DNA from: Planctomycetota bacterium
GTDB taxonomy: Bacteria; Planctomycetota; Phycisphaerae; Sedimentisphaerales; Anaerohalosphaeraceae
Assembly (NCBI GenBank): GCA_003644175.1
Contig: QNBS01000134.1
Location: 1 to 6,504 of the forward strand
Reading direction: 5' to 3'
DNA length: 6,504 nt
Shown: positions 5,290-6,504 of the stretch, in pieces
How positions within the stretch are numbered: position 1 is the first letter of the stretch
Layout: the number at the start of each line of letters is the position of its first letter
Position numbers and translations under genes: made by a program
Notes under the pieces: generated by a model
Seen by the model: only the letters and a program-made list of their open reading frames with translations
Database searches by the model: none
What the model was told of the DNA's origin: nothing

Positions 5290-6042
5290 TTGACGAATAA
5301 GAAAATAAAAGCTGTGCTTTTTGATTTGGGCCAGACGCTGATTCATTTCAACAAAGTCAATGCCATGGCTGTTTTCCACGAAGCGGCGACAAATTCCTAT
5401 GACTACCTCAAGGAACTCGATCAGCCTGTGGGCAGCCTCAAGGCGTACAAGTGGAGGAACTTTCTGTCGATAAGGGTTAAACTGCTGATCTCGGACTTGA
5501 TGAAGCGAGACTGGGATTCGCTTGTCGGGCTCAGGAAAAGTCATGAAAAGAAAGGAATTCGCCTGAGCGCAGAGCAGTGGCGCCAACTCAACTGGAAATG
5601 GTACGAGCCGTTGAGCAGAAGGGGATCGATCGAACCCGACCTTGCCGAAACGCTCGGCCTTCTCCGCGACAAAGGCCTCAAACTCGGCATCGTCTCCAAC
5701 ACATGGGTCAACGGCTGTTCACTCGAAAAGCACATCGACAAATATGGGCTCCTCCATTTTTTCGATGTCAAGGTGTATTCGTATGATTATCCTTTTCGCA
5801 AGCCCGACAAACGCCTCTTCATCGAAGCCGCCAAACAGGTAAACGTTGCCTGCGCCAACATCCTTTTCGTCGGCGACCGCGTAGATAACGACATCAGAGG
5901 TGCGATCAGAGCCGGTATGCTACCGGTATTGAAAACCACCCCTGAGAATAAACGAAAAACCCTGCCCCCAACCGCCACACGAATAGATAAACTCTCCGAA
6001 CTACCCCAACTAATCGAAAAAGTAAACACAGATAATACATGA
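5290..6042 (+). CDS. HAD-superfamily hydrolase, probable TTG start
   Basis: The 250-residue protein is a haloacid-dehalogenase-fold hydrolase with an alpha-helical cap. Motif I is VLFDLGQTL (9-17), with nucleophile Asp12. Motif II is Ser136 in IVSNTW. Motif III is Lys171 in FRKPDKRLF. Motif IV is [13 protein letters not shown] (193-205). The second motif I acid (Asp at +2 from the nucleophile) is Gly14, as in several HAD phosphatases of the DxG type. The roughly 100-residue cap between motifs I and II is basic and aromatic-rich and gives no substrate clue; a small phosphorylated metabolite is likely. The frame has no upstream ATG or GTG before a stop at 5272, and the next in-frame ATG (codon 25) would remove motif I, so TTG at 5290 is the likely start, with weak AGAGAG before it. 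It lies 10 bp after the synthase gene and overlaps lepA by 4 bp, suggesting one transcript. Confidence 0.85.
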   Translation: MTNKKIKAVLFDLGQTLIHFNKVNAMAVFHEAATNSYDYLKELDQPVGSLKAYKWRNFLSIRVKLLISDLMKRDWDSLVGLRKSHEKKGIRLSAEQWRQLNWKWYEPLSRRGSIEPDLAETLGLLRDKGLKLGIVSNTWVNGCSLEKHIDKYGLLHFFDVKVYSYDYPFRKPDKRLFIEAAKQVNVACANILFVGDRVDNDIRGAIRAGMLPVLKTTPENKRKTLPPTATRIDKLSELPQLIEKVNTDNT

Positions 6043-6504
6043 GCACGGAACATATACGGAACTTTTCGATAATCGCCCATATCGACCACGGCAAGAGTAC
6101 GTTGGCCGACCGGATTCTGGAGTTTACCGGCGCCGTCAGCGAGCGCGACGCCAGGGAGCAGTTGCTCGACAGTATGGATCTTGAGCGCGAGCGGGGCATT
6201 ACCATTAAGGCCTCGGCGGTTACAATGTACTACCGGCATGAGGGCAAAGACTACATGCTAAACCTCATCGATACGCCCGGGCATGTGGATTTTCATTATG
6301 AGGTGTCGCGGGCCCTGGCGGCGTGTGAGGGGGCGCTTCTGGTGGTCGATGCCGGCCAGGGCGTCGAAGCCCAGACCGTCGCCAATGCCTATCTTGCCGT
6401 TGAGACCGGCGTGGATATCATCGGCGTGATCAACAAGGTGGACCTGCCCGCCGCTCAGCCCGATGTTGTGGGCGAGGAAATCGAACATGTCCTCGGTATC
6501 AGAA
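6039..6504 (+). CDS. lepA: Elongation factor 4 (LepA), N-terminal part, runs off the window
   Basis: ATG at 6039 overlaps the HAD stop codon as ATGA, and the frame is open to the window edge: 155 of about 600 residues. The translational GTPase domain is unmistakable: G1 AHIDHGKST (13-21), [15 protein letters not shown] (43-57) with switch I Thr55, G3 DTPGH (78-82), and G4 NKVD (132-135). The wording [16 protein letters not shown] and [19 protein letters not shown] is specific to LepA and separates it from EF-G, TypA and BipA. LepA is a cytoplasmic ribosome-associated GTPase, described as a back-translocase and as a 30S biogenesis factor. There is no Shine-Dalgarno sequence before the ATG (only A/T-rich sequence), so translation probably depends on coupling to the HAD gene. 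One switch-region residue is unusual: His86 in [11 protein letters not shown], where Ser is usual. The 3' part is missing only because the window ends. Confidence 0.95.
   Translation, partial: MSTEHIRNFSIIAHIDHGKSTLADRILEFTGAVSERDAREQLLDSMDLERERGITIKASAVTMYYRHEGKDYMLNLIDTPGHVDFHYEVSRALAACEGALLVVDAGQGVEAQTVANAYLAVETGVDIIGVINKVDLPAAQPDVVGEEIEHVLGIR

Noticed and set aside
1..6504. CRISPR array, transposon, prophage or defence system
   Set aside because: No spaced direct repeats, transposase, integrase, nuclease or toxin-like frame was found on either strand.

Overview
The window is bacterial, with all genes on the + strand and about half G+C by eye. It holds the 3' end of a secreted or surface protein gene, a type IV pilus / type II secretion platform operon, and the start of a metabolic and translation gene string. 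Which bacterium is an inference. A Ser/Thr/Gly-rich extracellular module ending in the 'WVAATVAIAP' signature, next to a compact pilus platform with a fused PilM-PilN protein and an anaerobe-type citrate/isopropylmalate synthase-like enzyme, fits an anaerobic member of the Planctomycetota (Phycisphaerae-like). No ribosomal RNA or other marker is present to confirm this.

Layout. Positions 1-474 are the C-terminal 157 codons of an extracellular beta-rich protein whose final strand pair is duplicated. Positions 475-761 are non-coding. They carry an inverted repeat built of 7-bp units (about 488-538) and two weak candidate promoters. Positions 762-3701 form a tight operon of four genes: a short PilX/GspK-like minor pseudopilin, a PilM-PilN fusion with GspL-like architecture, a PilO/GspM-like protein, and a stand-alone CheY-type receiver. 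The first three are joined by 4-bp start/stop overlaps (GTGA, then ATGA), and the gap before the receiver is 11 bp. The order K-L-M is the order of the end of the classical gsp operon. No assembly ATPase, inner-membrane PilC/GspF protein, major pilin or secretin lies in the window.

Positions 3702-3950 are a second non-coding gap, with a good candidate promoter and a clear ribosome binding site. Positions 3951-5279 encode a DRE-TIM metallolyase. Its motifs fit the 2-isopropylmalate/homocitrate synthase superfamily, and from memory it most resembles the (Re)-citrate synthase subgroup. It is followed after 10 bp by a HAD hydrolase gene that probably starts with TTG (5290-6042). That gene overlaps by 4 bp the start of lepA (elongation factor 4), which runs off the right edge.

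How the genes work together. The pseudopilin, PilM-PilN and PilO proteins should form the inner-membrane alignment platform of a pilus or secretion machine. The receiver is a plausible regulator of it, and the upstream surface protein is a plausible substrate or neighbour. The synthase, HAD and lepA genes look like a separate transcription unit. I found no CRISPR array, transposase, tRNA or defence system. The most unusual items are the PilM-PilN fusion with a degenerate nucleotide-binding loop, the heptad inverted repeat, the in-frame 21-bp duplication in the pseudopilin membrane helix, and the possible (Re)-citrate synthase.
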